The notes: a model not told the origin generated them from the letters alone. DNA of 64,000 nucleotides from JBMNEH01 sp050948665 (GCA_050948665.1 JBMNEH010000001.1:2108001-2172000); one strand, 5' to 3'. Shown: positions 55,462-64,000, counted from the stretch's first letter. Numbers and translations: made by a program.

Positions 55462-56073
55462 ATGAGTCGGCAGTATTTTTCATCCAACCCCCTCGCGCCC
55501 CATGACCGCCGGGAAATCGTCTGGACGCTGCCGGGGCGCAGGCTCCACCTGATTACCGACAGCGGTGTTTTCAGCCGGGAGGGGGTGGACCGGGGTTCCG
55601 CCGCCTTGGTGGCCTCCCTACCCCACTGCGGCGGTAAAGAGGTGCTGGAGCTGGGGTGCGGCTACGGTCCCATCCTTCTGGCGGTAAAAGCCCTCTTCCC
55701 CGGCGCTTCCGTTACCGGAGTGGAAGTCAACCGCCGGGCACTGGCGCTTTGCCGGCAGAACGCCGCCATCAATGGGCTGGAGGCTGAGATACTCGAGAGC
55801 AACGGTTTTTCCGCCCTGACAGGCCGGCTGTTTGACATTATCCTCACCAACCCTCCCATCCGCGCGGGAAAGGAGGTCTACTACCCCTGGTTCGGGCAGG
55901 CAGAGGCTCATCTTCGTCAGGGGGGCCGCTTCCTCTGCGTGATACAGAAAAAACAAGGCGCCCCCTCGGCCCAAAGGGCGCTGGCAGCCGTATTCGGCCA
56001 ATGTGAGGTCATCAACAGGGTGCAAGGATTTTGGATACTTGAAAGCATCAAAAATAAAGGAGAAAAAGCATGA
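55462..56073 (+). CDS. RsmC-like class I SAM-dependent methyltransferase
   Basis: A 203-residue methyltransferase of the small RsmC (YbxB-like) type, expected to act on 16S rRNA guanine N2 or a similar target. Motif I is VLELGCGYGPILLAVKALFP near 57-76, the acidic loop VTGVEVNRRAL, and the catalytic DIILTNPPIRAGKEV near 128-142 contains NPPI, the N2-guanine methyltransferase signature. The start is ATG 55462 (MSRQYFSSNPLAPHD), with GGAGGG 8 bp upstream; the frame runs back to 55348 but that part is not family-like. It overlaps the next gene by 4 bp (ATGA). Confidence 0.82.
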   Translation: MSRQYFSSNPLAPHDRREIVWTLPGRRLHLITDSGVFSREGVDRGSAALVASLPHCGGKEVLELGCGYGPILLAVKALFPGASVTGVEVNRRALALCRQNAAINGLEAEILESNGFSALTGRLFDIILTNPPIRAGKEVYYPWFGQAEAHLRQGGRFLCVIQKKQGAPSAQRALAAVFGQCEVINRVQGFWILESIKNKGEKA

Positions 56074-57098
56074 CTGACCTGAAGGAATTCCCCGTACACG
56101 TATCGGAAATCGTTATTTCCGACCCCTATGTGCTGGCGGTACCGGAAATGGAGCGGTATTTTATCTATGCCAGGCATTTTGACCGCAACCTCTTCCCGGA
56201 GTGTCTGGGAGACGCGGCTTTCTACGCCTTTGAAAGCCCTGACCTGATCCACTGGAGCCGCCCCTATAAGGTATTTGACCGGGAAGCGACGGGCTTCTGG
56301 GCGGATATGGATTATTGGGCCCCGGAATGCCACGCCTATAAGGGAAAGTATTACCTGATCTCCTCCTTCCGCGCCGCCGGAAAGCTCCGCCGCTGCCAGT
56401 GTCTGGTATCCGATTCCCCCAGAGGCCCCTTCGCCCCCATCGAGGCGGAGCCGGTGACTCCTCCCGGGTGGCACTGTCTGGACGGAACCCTCTACGTCGA
56501 CAAGAAGGGCAATCCCTGGATGGTCTTCTGCCACGAATGGTGTCAGGTCTTTGACGGGCAGATCGCCGCCGTACCCCTCAGCGATGACCTGGGCAGGGCG
56601 GTAGGTGACCCCATCATCCTCTTCCGCGCCTCCGAGGCACCCTGGCGGGGAGATTCCATGCGGGCGGGCGAGCATTCCGGCCTGGTGACCGACGGCCCCT
56701 TCCTTTACCGCACCCCCGCCGGCACCCTGCTGATGCTCTGGAGCAACTTCGCCCCACAGGGCTACGCCACCGGCTACGCCCGTTCCCTCTCCGGCGAGAT
56801 CATGGGACCCTGGATACAGGAGCCTACCCCCCTCTACGCCATGGACGGCGCCCATTCCATGCTCTTCACCTCCTTTGAGGGCAACCTAATCATGTCCCTC
56901 CACGCGCCGAACACCCACACTCGGAAGCATATGCTGCTTTTCCAGATGGAGGTCAAGAATGAGAAGCTGCATATCGTCAACGAGATCACCGGCAACTGGT
57001 ATAACTATGCCGAAGGCATGCGGGGCCGCTTCGGCTACAGAGAGCCTTACACCGACTATGTCGGACAGACAAAGATGGGCCAATACCGTCCCTTCTGA
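56070..57098 (+). CDS. GH43-like five-bladed propeller glycoside hydrolase
   Basis: A 342-residue protein without a signal peptide. The catalytic-base Asp is likely in VISDPYVLAVP near residue 18, a pKa-modulating Asp in GWHCLDGTLYVD, and the general acid Glu in one of the later blades (GEHSGLVTDGPFLYR). DMDYWAPECHAYKGKYYLISSF near 91-112 is typical of GH43 enzymes (alpha-arabinofuranosidase or beta-xylosidase). It overlaps the methyltransferase gene by 4 bp, an odd pairing. Substrate unknown. A terminator follows. Confidence 0.75.
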   Translation: MTDLKEFPVHVSEIVISDPYVLAVPEMERYFIYARHFDRNLFPECLGDAAFYAFESPDLIHWSRPYKVFDREATGFWADMDYWAPECHAYKGKYYLISSFRAAGKLRRCQCLVSDSPRGPFAPIEAEPVTPPGWHCLDGTLYVDKKGNPWMVFCHEWCQVFDGQIAAVPLSDDLGRAVGDPIILFRASEAPWRGDSMRAGEHSGLVTDGPFLYRTPAGTLLMLWSNFAPQGYATGYARSLSGEIMGPWIQEPTPLYAMDGAHSMLFTSFEGNLIMSLHAPNTHTRKHMLLFQMEVKNEKLHIVNEITGNWYNYAEGMRGRFGYREPYTDYVGQTKMGQYRPF

Positions 57099-57107
57099 GG
57101 ACAAAGC

Positions 57108-57138
57108 AACCCCCCCGGGAAACTTCCCGGGGGTTTTA
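57108..57138 (+). terminator. Terminator after the GH43-like gene
   Basis: ACCCCCCCGGGAA pairs with TTCCCGGGGG (57124-57133), followed by TTTT. Confidence 0.8.
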
Positions 57139-57157
57139 TATCTATACGCAGCCTTTT

Positions 57158-57760
57158 TCAGGAGCCTATATCCTTCAGGATACCCTCCAACGCGGCGCCA
57201 AGCGCTTCTCTGGAAGGCTCCGGCATTCGGGTGGAGAACAGCACCGTCGGCGTGGGGAAGGTCATCCCCACCTTGTCCGATAGCCCCCGGGCGGCGGTTC
57301 GGGCGGCGGATCCGGACAGCTTGTCCGCCTTGGTCGCCACGATGATACAGGGGATACCGTAATGCTGTAGCCAGTATGCCATCTGTTTATCCTCCGCCGA
57401 GGGTTCCCTGCGGACGTCCAACAGCAGCAGTAGCGCGTCCGGCCCGGGATCGCCCCCAAGGTAGCTCTCCACCATGGCCTCCCACTTCCCCTGTTCCTTC
57501 CGGGATACATTAGCGAAGCCGTAGCCCGGCAGGTCCACAAGGTAAAACGCGTCGTTGACCAGGAAATAATTCACCAGCCGGGTCTTCCCGGGGGTGGAGG
57601 ACACCCGCGCCAGCTTATTCTGCCGGCAAAGGGTATTGATCAGGGAGGACTTCCCCACATTGGAGCGCCCCACAAGGGCGATTTGGGGCAGCGCCAGCCG
57701 TGTTTTCATTTGCGCCGGGTCGGCGGCGGAGGCTTCAAATACCGCTTTTTTAACGATCAT
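57158..57760 (-). CDS. engB: Ribosome biogenesis GTPase EngB/YsxC
   Basis: A 200-residue TRAFAC GTPase needed for 50S subunit assembly. G1 is GRSNVGKSSLINTL near residue 32-45, G3 DLPGYGFANVS near 76, and G4 TKADKLSGS near 143. PGKTRLVNYFLVNDAFYLVDLPG is typical of EngB (switch I region and strand). It overlaps the end of lon by 4 bp (ATGA), a lon-engB order also seen in Bacillus. Confidence 0.95.
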   Translation of the reverse strand: MIVKKAVFEASAADPAQMKTRLALPQIALVGRSNVGKSSLINTLCRQNKLARVSSTPGKTRLVNYFLVNDAFYLVDLPGYGFANVSRKEQGKWEAMVESYLGGDPGPDALLLLLDVRREPSAEDKQMAYWLQHYGIPCIIVATKADKLSGSAARTAARGLSDKVGMTFPTPTVLFSTRMPEPSREALGAALEGILKDIGS

Positions 57761-60087
57761 TGCTTCTCACCGGGCAGCAGCGCCTCCGCCAGAACCTCAT
57801 CCAATGTCTGCACCGGCACAAAGCGGACGGCGGATTTCACCTCCTCGTCCACCTCCTCCAGTTCGCGTGCATTGGCCGCGGGGAAGATCAGCACCGGGAT
57901 TCCCTCCCTGTGGGCCGCCATGGATTTCTCCTTCAGCCCGCCGATGGGCAATACCCGTCCCCGGAGGGTGACCTCCCCCGTCATCGCCACATCTCCCCGC
58001 GCCGGCCGCCCGGTCAGCGCGGAAACCAGCGCGGTGGCGATGGTAATGCCGGCGGAGGGTCCGTCCTTGGGGGTAGCTCCCTCCGGCACATGGATATGGA
58101 TATCCAACTGCTTGTAAAAATCCCGTTCCAGCCCGAAGGCTCCCGCGTGGGAGCGGATGTAGCTCAATGCCGCCACGGCAGACTCCTTCATCACTTCTCC
58201 CAGAGAGCCGGTAAGCTCCAGGTGGCCGCTGCCGGCCATTGTATTCACTTCGATTGTCAGCGTCACTCCCCCGACCGCCGTCCAGGCAAGGCCGGTAGCC
58301 TGCCCCACGACATTCTCATGCCGCAGAGGCTCCTCATAGTATTGAGGCACCCCTAAAAAGGCTTCCACATTGCGGTGGGTAATATGCACCGACGATTTTC
58401 CCTTCTCCGCCAACACGCGGGCGGTGCGGCGGCACAGCCTTCCGATCTCCCGCTCAAGGCTCCGCACCCCGGCTTCCCGGGTGTATTCCCAAATCACCCG
58501 CTCCAGCCCGGCCTTGGTGATGACCAACTGGCGGCCGGTCAGGGCATGCCGTTCCAGCTGCTTGGGTATCAGGTGCTTTCTGGCGATGGCCACCTTCTCC
58601 TTGTAGGTGTAGCCCTCTATACGGATGACCTCCAATCTGTCCAGCAGCGCGGGAGGAATTCCCTCGGTGGTATTGGCCGTCGCCACAAACATCACCCCGG
58701 AAAGGTCAAAGGGAATGTCCAGGTACAGGTCCCGGAAGGTGTTGTTCTGTTCCCCGTCCAGCACCTCCAGCAACGCCGAGGCCGGGTCACCCCGGAAGTC
58801 ATGGCTCATTTTATCCAGCTCATCCAATAAAAAGAGGGGATTCATCGAGCCCGCCTGTTTGATGGCGGAAACGATCCGGCCGGGAATCGCCCCCACATAG
58901 GTGCGCCGGTGTCCCCGGATCTCCGCCTCGTCACGCAGTCCGCCCAGTGACATCCGGACGAATTTCCTCCCCATGGCCCGGGCGATGGAACGGGCAATGG
59001 AGGTTTTTCCCACTCCCGGGGGGCCCACAAAACAGAGTATGGGTCCCGGCATATTCGGCGCCCGCAGGCGGACAGCCAGATAGTCCAGCACCCGGTCCTT
59101 TACCTGCTTAAGACCCTCATGGTCCCGCTCCAGCACCCGCCGGGCGGTGGCGATCCGGGTATCATCCTTTGTCGTCACGCCCCAAGGCAGCTCAAGGATC
59201 CATTCCACCCAGTTCCGCAGCACCTGGTACTCGGGATTCTGCTCCGCGGTACGCTCCAGCCGGTCGATTTCCCGGCGCACCTTGTCCTTCACCTCATCGG
59301 GCATGGGCAAACTGTCCACCATCTCGCGATAACCAGACAGTTCCTCCCGGGAATCCTCGCCCAGCTCCTGATAGATGGCGCGGATCTGCTCATGGAGGAA
59401 ACGCTCCTTCTGCTGTTCGCTCAGGGAGAACCGCATACGGTCCTGTATGCTGTCCTCCAACCGGGCTAGCTGTACCTCCCGGGTGATCGTTTCTCCGGCC
59501 AACTGCAGCCTGCGGTCGAATTCAACGGTACGGAGCACCTGCAGCCTGTCCTCGTAGCTGCGGAAGCAGTGCAGCGCCACCCCGTCTGCCAGCTTTCCGG
59601 GGGAGGTGATCTCCAGCACGGCGTTCATCACCTCCGGTGGGATCCTGCCGGACAACCGGGCAAATTCCACAAATTGATCCTTGATATAGCGCATAGAGGC
59701 TTCCACCGTCAGTGGGTCGCCGGAAATCTCCGGCTCCTCCAGCGGCGTTACCTCCGCCTTTGCTCCCTCTCCCGAAAGATCCAGCCCGGTGAACATCACC
59801 CGGGAAAGCCCCTCCACCAGGATACGCAGGGTGTCCTGGTTGGCCTTGACGATTTGGCGCGCCTCCACAAGGGCACCGACAGGATAGATGTCCTCCATGG
59901 ACCGCAACTCACTTCCGGACTTCACCAAAGCCGCCAGAGCCATCGTTCCGTCCCCCTCCAGCAGCGTCTCCGCGCCGGGAGGCAGCGCCTGTCTGGGCAG
60001 GTCGAAGGACAGATGCATACCGGGAAACACAACCAGCCCGTGCAGGGCGATCACCGGTAGCAGACGTTTTTCTTGCATCTCGGACAT
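57757..60087 (-). CDS. lon: ATP-dependent protease Lon
   Basis: A 776-residue cytoplasmic quality-control protease. An N-terminal substrate-binding domain (LPVIALHGLVVFPGM) precedes the AAA+ module with Walker A GPPGVGKTSIARSIA near residue 350 and Walker B LFLLDELDKM; the protease domain has the dyad S678 (PKDGPSAGITIA) and K721 (GGLKEKSMAAH), matching the usual spacing of 43. Start ATG 60087 follows AAAGGAAATGTC. Transcribed from the promoter at 60145-60117 with engB. Confidence 0.96.
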   Translation of the reverse strand: MSEMQEKRLLPVIALHGLVVFPGMHLSFDLPRQALPPGAETLLEGDGTMALAALVKSGSELRSMEDIYPVGALVEARQIVKANQDTLRILVEGLSRVMFTGLDLSGEGAKAEVTPLEEPEISGDPLTVEASMRYIKDQFVEFARLSGRIPPEVMNAVLEITSPGKLADGVALHCFRSYEDRLQVLRTVEFDRRLQLAGETITREVQLARLEDSIQDRMRFSLSEQQKERFLHEQIRAIYQELGEDSREELSGYREMVDSLPMPDEVKDKVRREIDRLERTAEQNPEYQVLRNWVEWILELPWGVTTKDDTRIATARRVLERDHEGLKQVKDRVLDYLAVRLRAPNMPGPILCFVGPPGVGKTSIARSIARAMGRKFVRMSLGGLRDEAEIRGHRRTYVGAIPGRIVSAIKQAGSMNPLFLLDELDKMSHDFRGDPASALLEVLDGEQNNTFRDLYLDIPFDLSGVMFVATANTTEGIPPALLDRLEVIRIEGYTYKEKVAIARKHLIPKQLERHALTGRQLVITKAGLERVIWEYTREAGVRSLEREIGRLCRRTARVLAEKGKSSVHITHRNVEAFLGVPQYYEEPLRHENVVGQATGLAWTAVGGVTLTIEVNTMAGSGHLELTGSLGEVMKESAVAALSYIRSHAGAFGLERDFYKQLDIHIHVPEGATPKDGPSAGITIATALVSALTGRPARGDVAMTGEVTLRGRVLPIGGLKEKSMAAHREGIPVLIFPAANARELEEVDEEVKSAVRFVPVQTLDEVLAEALLPGEKQ

Positions 60088-60116
60088 GACATTTCCTTTC
60101 CGCAGATTCCTCCCCG

Positions 60117-60145
60117 ATTATACAGGATTCCCCGTCCGAATGCAA
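60117..60145 (-). promoter_or_regulatory. Promoter of lon-engB
   Basis: On the minus strand TTGCAT (60145-60140), 17 bp, perfect TATAAT (60122-60117), about 30 bp before the lon start codon. Confidence 0.78.
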
Positions 60146-60301
60146 TCAGCGGACTGGCAGAAGGGCCCGGCTCACCCCCGGCACGGAAAACAGCCCCGTC
60201 ACACGGCGTCCCTGCCGGACATCATGCCTCCCCCGCCAACGATCTCCTCTATGCGGAGTCCCCTCTTTCTGTTATGATAGAAATACCGCGGGAGGTGAAC
60301 C

Positions 60302-61644
60302 ATGAAACGTCCGAATATCGTATTCTATTTTACCGACCAACAGCGCTGGGATACCCTGGGCTGCTACGGGCAGGCTCTTCCCGTGACCCCCGCCTGGATG
60401 CTCTGGCAGCCAGGGGGACGGTCTTTGATCAGGCCTTTACCATGCAACCGGTGTGCAGCCCTGCCCGAGCCTGTTTGCAGACTGGTCTCTACGCCACCGA
60501 GACGGGCTGCTTTAAAAACGGCCTCTCTCTGCCCCGGGACAGGAAAACCCTGGCGGATTATTTCCATGAAGCCGGGTATGACACCGCCTATGTGGGAAAA
60601 TGGCATCTGGCCAGCGGCGGCAGGGACGGCCTCCGCTGCGAAACTTCCGCCATCCCCCTAGAGGCGCGGGGAGGCTATCGGGACTACTGGATGGCCGCGG
60701 ACGTGCTGGAATTCACCTCCCACGGCTATAACGGGTATCTTTTTGACGGGGATAATAAAAAGGTCTCTTTTATCGGCTACCGGCCGGACTGCGTAAACGC
60801 CTACGCGGTGGACTATATTCACCGTCGGCGGAGGGGCAATCCCTTTTTCCTGATGGTTTCTCAAATCGGACCCCATCACCAGAACGACCGGAACCGTTTT
60901 GAAGGACCGGACGGCAGCAAAGAGCGGTGGAAAGATTATGCGGTCCCCGGTGACCTGGAGGGTACCGGGGGAGACTGGCGGGAGAATTATCCTGACTATC
61001 TGGGGCAGTGCAATGCTCTGGATTCCAATGCGGGGCGTTTGGTGGACGCCCTCAAGGAATCAGGAGAATGGGAAAACACCGTATTCATCTATTCCTCTGA
61101 TCACGGCTGCCACTTCCGCACAAGGAACAGGGAATACAAGCGCTCCTGTCATGACAGTTCTATCCGTATCCCCATGATCGCCCACGGTCCCGGCTTCAAC
61201 GGAGTGGGGCGGGTATCCTCCCCTGTCAGCCTGATAGATGTTCCCCGTACCCTGCTGGATTGCGCCGGCATACAGCCTGACGGCTGGCGGGGCGTCTCCC
61301 TTCTCTCTCTGCTCCGGGAGGAAACGCCGCCACGGGAGGACGTATTCCTGCAGATCTCCGAATCCCAGGTAGGACGGGCGGTAAGGACGCCAGAATACAC
61401 CTATTCCGTCCGCGGGGTGACCGACGGCCATTCCTTGCCCGCCGAGGATGTCTATTATGAGGATCATCTCTATGACAACCTGGCCGACCCCCATCAACGG
61501 CAAAATCTGGCCGCCGAGCCCGCCTATGCCGGCGTCCGGGAGAAATTGAAAGCCCGGCTTCTGGCCTACCTCCGGGAGGCGGAGGGCGCCGAGCCTCTCA
61601 TCCGCCCCTATTCCGAGAAGATTTGCCGGACCTGGTCTTTCTAA
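60302..61644 (+). pseudogene. Sulfatase with a one-base deletion near the 5' end
   Basis: A type I sulfatase (formylglycine-dependent sulfate-ester hydrolase) of about 447 residues. It starts at ATG 60302 (MKRPNIVFYFTDQQRWDTLG) with GGGAGGTG upstream. After ALPVTP the frame shifts: the family sequence continues in the +1 frame from RLDALAARGTVFDQAFTMQP to the end. A run of five C at 60387-60391 is where a sixth C would restore the frame. The formylglycine motif CSPAR (PVCSPARACLQTG, Cys at 60454) and the metal-site SSDHGCHF are intact downstream. It may be a recent pseudogene, a slippage-switchable gene, or an assembly error. Confidence 0.8.
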
Positions 61645-61730
61645 CCCGCCGGATCCGGCGCTGCGCCGCTGCGGGGATAGGAACAAAGTATCACGCGCCG
61701 GCTGATTATGTAAAAACTTTCTCCTTTCCC

Positions 61731-61759
61731 TTGACAACGACGGTTTCCGGTGATATGAT
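61731..61759 (+). promoter_or_regulatory. Promoter of rplU-rpmA
   Basis: Consensus TTGACA (61731-61736), 17 bp, TATGAT (61754-61759). The 75-nt leader that follows (61768-61843) could hold a ribosomal-protein autoregulatory structure, but I cannot match it to the known L21 leader. Confidence 0.85.
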
Positions 61760-61845
61760 ACCCGGGTATGCCGCGCGAGGCGGGCCTCTAAAGCGATTTT
61801 GCTGCCTGACCCCGGCGAGTTTGTTCCAAGGAGGTGCAAGTCCCG

Positions 61846-62154
61846 ATGTATGCTGTCATTAAAGCAGGCGGAACACAGTTCAAGGTTACTCCCGGTGATG
61901 TGATCCACGTCAACCGTATCGATGTTGACGATGAAACCGAGGTGCAATTCCCCGTCCTGATGGTGGTGGATGGCGAAAAGACGACGGTGGGTACGCCCAT
62001 AGTGGAGGGTGCGAAGGTTACCGGAAAGGTGCTGCGGCAGGTCAAGGGGAAGAAGCTGATTGTCTATAAGTTCCGGCCCAAGAAGAATTATCGCCGGAAA
62101 GGCGGCCATCGCCAGTTGTATACCCAGGTGGAAATCACCGCGGTAAAAGGCTGA
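61846..62154 (+). CDS. rplU: Ribosomal protein L21
   Basis: A 102-residue 50S protein. MYAVIKAGGTQFKVTPGD starts the family sequence at ATG 61846, and KKNYRRKGGHRQ near residue 80-92 is the conserved RNA-binding tail; FRPKKNYRRKGGHRQLYTQV is diagnostic. AAGGAGGT lies about 10 bp upstream. The frame can be read from 61834 (MQVP), but without a suitable spacing. It is followed by rpmA after 26 bp with no Prp protease gene between, unlike most Firmicutes. Confidence 0.96.
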   Translation: MYAVIKAGGTQFKVTPGDVIHVNRIDVDDETEVQFPVLMVVDGEKTTVGTPIVEGAKVTGKVLRQVKGKKLIVYKFRPKKNYRRKGGHRQLYTQVEITAVKG

Positions 62155-62180
62155 GCTCCTGGAGAAAGCAGAGGTAAATC

Positions 62181-62450
62181 ATGGCTAAGAAAAAAGGTGT
62201 AGGCTCGTCCCGTAACGGACGGGACTCCAATGCGCAGCGTCTGGGAACCAAGCGTAGCGATGGTCAGTTTGTGTTGGCCGGCAACATCCTGGTTCGTCAG
62301 CGCGGTACCCATATTCATCCCGGCAACAATGTCGGCATCGGCGGGGACGATACCCTCTTTGCCATGGCGGACGGTATCGTTCGCTTTGAGCGCAAAGACA
62401 AAAAGCGCCGCAAGGTAAGCGTTTATCCCATCGAGGAGACCGCGGAATAA
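62181..62450 (+). CDS. rpmA: Ribosomal protein L27, without N-terminal extension
   Basis: An 89-residue 50S protein near the peptidyl transferase center. It begins [17 protein letters not shown] directly, like the E. coli form, and lacks the short hydrophobic extension (FASKKG-type cleavage site) found in most Firmicutes. The core [20 protein letters not shown] is standard. The absence of the extension agrees with the absence of a prp gene between rplU and rpmA. A terminator follows, which abuts the next gene. Confidence 0.96.
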   Translation: MAKKKGVGSSRNGRDSNAQRLGTKRSDGQFVLAGNILVRQRGTHIHPGNNVGIGGDDTLFAMADGIVRFERKDKKRRKVSVYPIEETAE

Positions 62451-62460
62451 TCAAACTGAG

Positions 62461-62488
62461 AACGCCTCCCTTAGGGGAGGCGTTTTTT
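62461..62488 (+). terminator. Terminator of rplU-rpmA
   Basis: AACGCCTCCC (62461-62470) pairs with GGGAGGCGTT, followed by TTTTTT. The T run ends directly against the ribosome binding site of the next gene (GGAGG at 62489-62493). Confidence 0.85.
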
Positions 62489-62498
62489 GGAGGAACCC

Positions 62499-63272
62499 AT
62501 GCTGTATGCGGATTATCACCTGCATTCCCGTTTTTCCTGCGACAGTCAGGAGGATCCGGAGGCCGTCTGCCGCCGGGCGCTGGAGTTGGGCATGACCCAT
62601 ATCGCGCTGACTGAGCATGTGGAGTGCGATCTGGTTTATGACGGGCGCCCCGCCGTCATCGAGGATCCACGGGAATACGCCTTAACGGTGGAGCGCCTTC
62701 GGGAGAAGTTCCCTGGGCTCACCCTGCGCCGGGGGATCGAACTGGGCTGGCGGGATCAAAAATGGGAAGTAGGGCTGCGGGCTCTTCGGGAAATCCGGCC
62801 GGAGTTCGTCATCGGCTCCGTCCATGACGTCCACGGGCTTGACCCCTATGAGCCCCCCTACTATCGGGGCAAGACGCGGGCGGAGGCTTATGGTCTGTAT
62901 CTGGATACCATACTGGAGGCTCTTCCCGCGCTGCTGCCCTGCTGCGATACCCTGGGGCATCTGGATTATGTGGCCAAGTTCTCCCCCTACGAGGACCCCA
63001 CCCTGCGGTATACGGAATTTCCCGACAAGTTGGATACCATCCTCCGCACTGTCATCGGCGCCGGAAAGCTGATCGAGCTGAACACCTCCACCTGCCGAAA
63101 CGGGCAGGCGGTCCATAAGCCGAATCTGGACATTCTGCGGCGGTATCGCGAGCTGGGCGGTACCCATATCACACTGGGCTCCGATGCTCACCGGGCGGAG
63201 AATATCGGCGGCTTTTACGATACCGCCGAAGAGATCCTCTCCGAAGCCGGCCTGAAGGTCGCTCTGTTGTAG
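62499..63272 (+). CDS. PHP-domain phosphatase (histidinol-phosphatase-like)
   Basis: A 257-residue PHP-family metal-dependent phosphoesterase. The motif DYHLHSRFS near residues 5-13 gives the first His pair; GMTHIALTEHVE near 32; GIELGWR near 76; VIGSVHDVHG near 105; and GSDAHRAENIGG near 227. It is related to HisK histidinol-phosphatases, but the gene is not near his genes, so the substrate is uncertain. Start ATG 62499 follows GGAGG at 5 bp; a TTG at 62487 also opens the frame. It lies immediately behind the rpmA terminator, so readthrough probably supplies its transcript. Confidence 0.85.
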   Translation: MLYADYHLHSRFSCDSQEDPEAVCRRALELGMTHIALTEHVECDLVYDGRPAVIEDPREYALTVERLREKFPGLTLRRGIELGWRDQKWEVGLRALREIRPEFVIGSVHDVHGLDPYEPPYYRGKTRAEAYGLYLDTILEALPALLPCCDTLGHLDYVAKFSPYEDPTLRYTEFPDKLDTILRTVIGAGKLIELNTSTCRNGQAVHKPNLDILRRYRELGGTHITLGSDAHRAENIGGFYDTAEEILSEAGLKVALL

Positions 63273-63394
63273 CCGCCGCAGCGCTCACCGCCCCTACGTG
63301 GCCGGGTAAGCCGGGCATCCCCTCCGGAAACACCTGCGCGGCAGAGTCCCCGTTTCCGGGTATACCCGCCGCTCCTTCCTTTCTTTTTGCGACT

Positions 63395-63434
63395 AAAAGA
63401 TCCTCCCCGCTCATATGCGGGAAGGATCTTTCGT
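63395..63434. terminator. Terminator of asnS (bidirectional)
   Basis: AAAGATCCT-CCCGC pairs with GCGGG-AGGATCTTT (63396-63410 with 63417-63431), with one bulge and an A/T tail suited to the minus-strand asnS. Confidence 0.8.
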
Positions 63435-63442
63435 TTCGTACA

Positions 63443-64000
63443 TTAACCGTCCGCCAAGCCGAAGGTCCGGGGGAAGGACTGAACGTCCCGGATATTGCTC
63501 ATCCCCGTAAGGTACATCAGCATGCGCTCAAACCCCAGACCGAAGCCGGCGTGGCGCACCGTTCCGTAGCGGCGCAGGTCCAGATACCACTGGTACTCCC
63601 CGATGTCCAAGCCCATCTCCGCCATGCGCTGCTCCAGTTTATCCAGCCGCTCCTCCCGCTGGCTGCCGCCAATCAGCTCGCCGATGCCCGGCACCAGCAT
63701 ATCCGCCGCGGCCACCGTCTTACCGTCGTCGTTCATGCGCATATAGAATGCCTTGATATCCTTGGGATAGTCGGTCAGGAACACCGGTTTACCGAAGATT
63801 TCCTCGGTGATATACCGCTCATGCTCCGCCTGCAGGTCGACCCCCCATTTCACGGGGTAGGCGAACTTCTTCCCCGACCGCAGCAGCAAATCGATCGCCT
63901 CGGTATAGGTCATCCGCCCGAACTCGCTGCTCTCCACCAGATGGAGCCGCTCCAGCAGTCCCTTATCGATAAACCGGTTGAAGAACTCCATTTCCTCCGG
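63443..64000 (-). CDS. asnS: Asparaginyl-tRNA synthetase, C-terminal part (cut by window edge)
   Basis: The C-terminal 185 residues of a class II tRNA synthetase that charges tRNA-Asn. Motif 3 is [17 protein letters not shown] near the end, followed by [11 protein letters not shown], specific for Asn[22 protein letters not shown] and [20 protein letters not shown] are also AsnRS-like. The frame is open through position 64000, so the anticodon-binding domain lies beyond the window. Confidence 0.95.
   Translation of the reverse strand, partial: PEEMEFFNRFIDKGLLERLHLVESSEFGRMTYTEAIDLLLRSGKKFAYPVKWGVDLQAEHERYITEEIFGKPVFLTDYPKDIKAFYMRMNDDGKTVAAADMLVPGIGELIGGSQREERLDKLEQRMAEMGLDIGEYQWYLDLRRYGTVRHAGFGLGFERMLMYLTGMSNIRDVQSFPRTFGLADG

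Noticed and set aside
60387..60391. Programmed frameshift in the sulfatase
   Set aside because: No slippery heptamer or downstream structure of the usual type was seen, and sulfatases are not known for this; a simple base loss is preferred.
61768..61843. Ribosomal protein L21 leader RNA
   Set aside because: The position is right, but I could not fold the sequence into the known leader with confidence.

Overview
The window looks like chromosome of a GC-rich, low-GC-lineage-type Firmicute, most likely a gut Clostridia member (Oscillospirales/Christensenellales-like; inference). Reasons: the radical-SAM pair plus RNase G cluster, MutS2 with ZapA, a CIRCE-controlled groES-groEL operon, M3 oligoendopeptidase, many lipobox lipoproteins, strong AGGAGG ribosome binding sites, and no outer-membrane genes. 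Most genes are tightly packed, with short overlaps in several operons.

Layout. 1-5109 (minus): RNase G (cut by the window edge), two radical-SAM-associated proteins and NAD synthase. 5292-8971 (plus): WalJ-type metallo-hydrolase, oligoendopeptidase F, and a glycosyltransferase-GtrA fusion. About 9190-16850: a decayed, lower-GC integrated element (TnpV, TnpW, DUF3847/MobL relaxase, CHC2-type primase fragment, two ECF sigma/anti-sigma pairs), in which most genes carry stops, frameshifts or deletions and no integrase is visible. 16882-18956: CIRCE, groES, groEL. 19027-20936 (minus): a clan-A glycosidase and a VOC protein. 21089-29505 (plus): zapA, mutS2, a DUF523 domain in frame with xylulokinase, then a response regulator, histidine kinase and HtrA protease. 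29643-31024: lipoprotein and glycyl-radical-enzyme activase. 31077-33743 (minus): Na+-pumping decarboxylase beta and small subunits without the alpha subunit, and a zinc alcohol dehydrogenase. 33856-35816: HAD phosphatase and a dead ABC transporter. 35935-44118: ribulokinase followed by a five-gene export operon (adaptor, FtsX-like permease, two ATPases, adaptor). 44212-45839 (minus): sugar isomerase-like protein and YczE-type membrane protein. 46022-51144: GH2 enzyme and the KDPG aldolase/KDG kinase pair. 51300-54548: two convergent surface lipoproteins, one with an HExxH site and one with leucine-rich repeats. 55462-57098: RsmC-like methyltransferase and GH43-like glycosidase. 57158-60087 (minus): Lon and EngB. 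60302-61644: sulfatase with a frameshift. 61846-63272: L21, L27 and a PHP phosphatase. 63443-64000 (minus): AsnS, cut by the window edge.

Together the metabolic genes point to plant or host glycan use: GH2, GH43-like and clan-A glycosidases and a sulfatase release sugars; AraB and XylB phosphorylate pentuloses; KdgK and Eda take uronate-derived KDG to pyruvate and glyceraldehyde-3-phosphate. The most unusual items are: a NAD synthase whose glutaminase domain lacks the catalytic Cys and Lys; the DUF523-xylulokinase reading frame with an internal start site; the DUF3847-MobL chimera; an L27 without the cleavable N-terminal extension and no Prp protease gene between rplU and rpmA; a propeller-like lipoprotein with an HExxH site; and the five-gene exporter with two adaptors and two ATPases. 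Nothing here is clearly a wholly new defence or secretion system. All functional calls come from reading motifs; no database search was run.
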